Positions 62,318-64,000 of a stretch of 64,000 nt of DNA are shown piece by piece; positions within the stretch are counted from its first letter, which is position 1; every line of letters begins with the position of its first letter. Under the pieces are notes generated by a model, which searched no databases, was not told where the DNA came from, and worked only from the letters and a program-made list of their open reading frames with translations. The stretch comes from Comamonas sp. NLF-1-9 (GTDB taxonomy: Bacteria > Pseudomonadota > Gammaproteobacteria > Burkholderiales > Burkholderiaceae_C). Position numbers and translations under genes: made by a program. The stretch spans positions 1,922,001 to 1,986,000 of the forward strand of contig NZ_CP078069.1 in the NCBI RefSeq assembly GCF_019195435.1. Reading direction: 5' to 3'.

Positions 62318-64000
62318 TCAGCTAAGCCCCCAGAGCTGTCCGAGATACTTCCAGTTGACGAAGTAGTACAGGATGAAGGTCAGCAGGAAGATCATGGTCA
62401 GCACGAAGGTGCCGGGGGCCACGAAGCCGGCCGAGCCATAGGTTTGCAGCGGAGCGCTGGGCGCGGCGCGGTTCAGGAAGGTGAAGGTGTTGCTCACCTT
62501 GCCGCCATCGAGCCGCTTGCCCCACAGGAGCGAGCCCACCACGAGGTAGATGAAGACCGCACCGCCGATGATCGCGATCACGCCGGTGATGCCGACCAGG
62601 CCCATCATCAGGTAGGCCGCACCCGGCCATTCATAGGCCAGCGCATTGCCGTTGAAGGCCATGTCCCAGTGGCGGCGCGACACACCCAGGGTTCCCGCGC
62701 CCATCATGACGATGGTGAAGGCGTACATCGCGAAACCGAACAGGAAGGGCTGCAGCCGCGCCAGACCCGGGTTGATGATCTCGCGGCGGAACAGCACCGG
62801 CACGAGGAAGTAGGTCAGGCCCATGAAGGTCATGGTGGTGCCTATCACCACGGTGGCGTGGAAGTGGCCGGGCACGTAGATGGTGTTGTGGATCAGCAGG
62901 TTGAGCTGCTCCGTGCCCATCATCACGCCAGTGATGCCGCCCAGGAAGCCGAAGCCCACGAGCGAGATGAAGATGCTGGAGAACACCGGATTGCCCCAGG
63001 GCGCCTTGCGCAGCCACTCGAACAGACCCTTGTTGAAGCCCTTGGCGCGCTGGGCCACTTCCATGGCACCGGGCACCGACAGCGCGTGGATCATCGAGGC
63101 CAGCACGGCAAAGTACATGAAGTAGCTGGTGTTGACGATCTTCCACTCGGTGCTCACGCCCGGATCGGCGAGGATGTGGTGGGCGCTGGCCAGTTGCAGG
63201 AACAGGATGTAGAGCAGGAAGGCGCCGCGGCTCACGCGCTCGGACATGGGCTTGGCGCCCAGCACGATGGCGGCGACCGCATACCAGATAGAGATGTGCG
63301 TGGCGACGTTGATTTGCTGCGACGAGTGGCCCAGCGCCCACCAGATCACGCGGTAGGCGAGCGGGTCGACGTTTTGCACCAGGCCCCAGGACAGGAACAG
63401 CGTCGGCACCAGGATGATCGCGCCCGACAGCAACGTGAACACGGCGATGATCGCGGCCGTCATGGCGCCGAAGGTCACCAGCGGAATGGAGCCCTCATAG
63501 GTCTTCTCGCGCTTGGCGACAACCAGCGTGCCGAAGAACACCGCACAGGCGATCAGTGCGCCGACGGCGAACACCACCAGGCCCAGATAGAAGGACCAGT
63601 GGGCCATCATGGGCACGTAGGAGGTCATCATCACGCTGGATTCCCCCTGGAACACGGCGATGTTGTTGACCACGGCGCCAATCAGCATGAGCCAATAGCC
63701 CAGCCAGGCGATCTTCGGCGTGGCGATGCGGCAACGCAACAGCGTGGATGCGGCAAAGTACATCACCGCGACCTCGAAGAAGATCATCCAGTAGATGAGC
63801 ATGTCCAGGCCGTGGGCGGTGAGCACCATGTAGAAGGTGTCGGCCGCCAGCAGATGCACCGCCGGCCAGCGCGTGAGCACCACGCCCAGCGCCAGGATGC
63901 CGCCCACGAGCAGCGCGACGATGGCGGTAAAGGCGTTGGCCTTGATGAGTTTTTCGGCCTGGTCTTCAAACTGCAGACCAGAGCGCGGGCAGGTACGGTA
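62318..64000 (-). CDS. Family-B-like heme-copper oxidase subunit I, N-terminus off window
   Basis: The frame is open to the window edge; about 560 codons are visible and the first visible residues read YRTCPRSGLQFEDQAEKL. It aligns by eye with Thermus ba3 oxidase subunit I. The low-spin heme histidine is in LTAHGLDMLIYW, the CuB histidines are in GHSSQQ (His codon at 63326-63328) and AHHILADPG, and the heme pair is in VPGHFHATVV. The tyrosine four residues after the first CuB histidine is Gln (63314-63316). Loss of that tyrosine is reported for oxidase-derived NO reductases (such as eNOR and sNOR), so NO rather than O2 may be the substrate. First visible gene of the operon, 33 bp before ctaB. 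Confidence 0.88.
   Translation of the reverse strand, partial: YRTCPRSGLQFEDQAEKLIKANAFTAIVALLVGGILALGVVLTRWPAVHLLAADTFYMVLTAHGLDMLIYWMIFFEVAVMYFAASTLLRCRIATPKIAWLGYWLMLIGAVVNNIAVFQGESSVMMTSYVPMMAHWSFYLGLVVFAVGALIACAVFFGTLVVAKREKTYEGSIPLVTFGAMTAAIIAVFTLLSGAIILVPTLFLSWGLVQNVDPLAYRVIWWALGHSSQQINVATHISIWYAVAAIVLGAKPMSERVSRGAFLLYILFLQLASAHHILADPGVSTEWKIVNTSYFMYFAVLASMIHALSVPGAMEVAQRAKGFNKGLFEWLRKAPWGNPVFSSIFISLVGFGFLGGITGVMMGTEQLNLLIHNTIYVPGHFHATVVIGTTMTFMGLTYFLVPVLFRREIINPGLARLQPFLFGFAMYAFTIVMMGAGTLGVSRRHWDMAFNGNALAYEWPGAAYLMMGLVGITGVIAIIGGAVFIYLVVGSLLWGKRLDGGKVSNTFTFLNRAAPSAPLQTYGSAGFVAPGTFVLTMIFLLTFILYYFVNWKYLGQLWGLS

Noticed and set aside
1..64000. CRISPR arrays, tRNA genes, insertion sequences, prophage genes
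   Set aside because: I looked on both strands and saw no regular spacer-repeat array, tRNA cloverleaf, transposase, integrase other than XerC, or phage gene; absence by eye is not proof.

Overview
The window is a GC-rich (about two thirds G+C by eye) bacterial chromosome segment. It most resembles Burkholderiales, family Comamonadaceae (the Acidovorax/Alicycliphilus/Ottowia neighbourhood). That placement rests on the dcw cluster order with a fused murE-murF, the dksA-STAS-hslV-hslU order beside it, an HslV beginning MEQFHGTT, a DksA without its zinc cysteines, paired cyanophycin synthetases, and scattered short intergenic repeats with a GATAGCTGC core. I do not name a species.

Layout. 1-6200: type II secretion genes gspD (cut by the window edge), gspE and gspF, interrupted by a PEBP-family gene and a luciferase-like oxidoreductase, then a 5'-nucleotidase. 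6292-15165: cyanophycin locus: a DUF1854 protein and a zinc-ribbon ABC transporter run divergently from a degenerate CphA paralogue and a full CphA, followed by creA. 15210-33805 (all minus): cell wall and division cluster, transcribed mraZ, rsmH, ftsL, ftsI, murE-murF, mraY, murD, ftsW, murG, murC, ddlB, ftsQ, ftsA, ftsZ, lpxC. Most junctions from rsmH to ftsQ are 4-bp ATGA or GTGA overlaps. A promoter overlapped by four 10-bp-spaced MraZ boxes precedes it.

34071-39575 (minus): a COG0523 GTPase, dksA, a STAS-domain protein, hslV and hslU. 39800-49809: a chemoreceptor, a 76-aa orphan with its own terminator, xerC, a DUF484 gene, doxX, a Nudix/metallo-beta-lactamase fusion, the RNase P RNA gene (minus), an amidase, htpX and a LysR regulator. 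49915-52832: a TRAP transporter (dctQ, dctM, dctP) divergent from the lysR gene, with a T-N11-A operator between them. 53040-54893: an Atm1/ABCB7-type ABC exporter.

55035-64000 (minus, running off the right edge) is the most unusual part: a tightly packed redox operon. In transcription order it encodes a family-B-like heme-copper oxidase subunit I (tyrosine position is Gln), a CtaB-like farnesyltransferase, a membrane-anchored SCO protein, a cytochrome b-2[4Fe-4S]-MvhD fusion, a small membrane-anchored periplasmic protein, a second oxidase-like subunit (tyrosine position Phe, His-His pair reduced) and a cytochrome b-[2Fe-2S]-FNR fusion. The two cytochrome b modules are paralogous and each keeps four heme-ligand histidines. 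I read this as a candidate undescribed membrane electron-transfer complex, possibly NAD(P)H-linked and possibly reducing NO rather than O2. The domain content is seen in the sequence; the function is inference.

No tRNA, rRNA operon other than the RNase P RNA, CRISPR array, insertion sequence or prophage was recognised.
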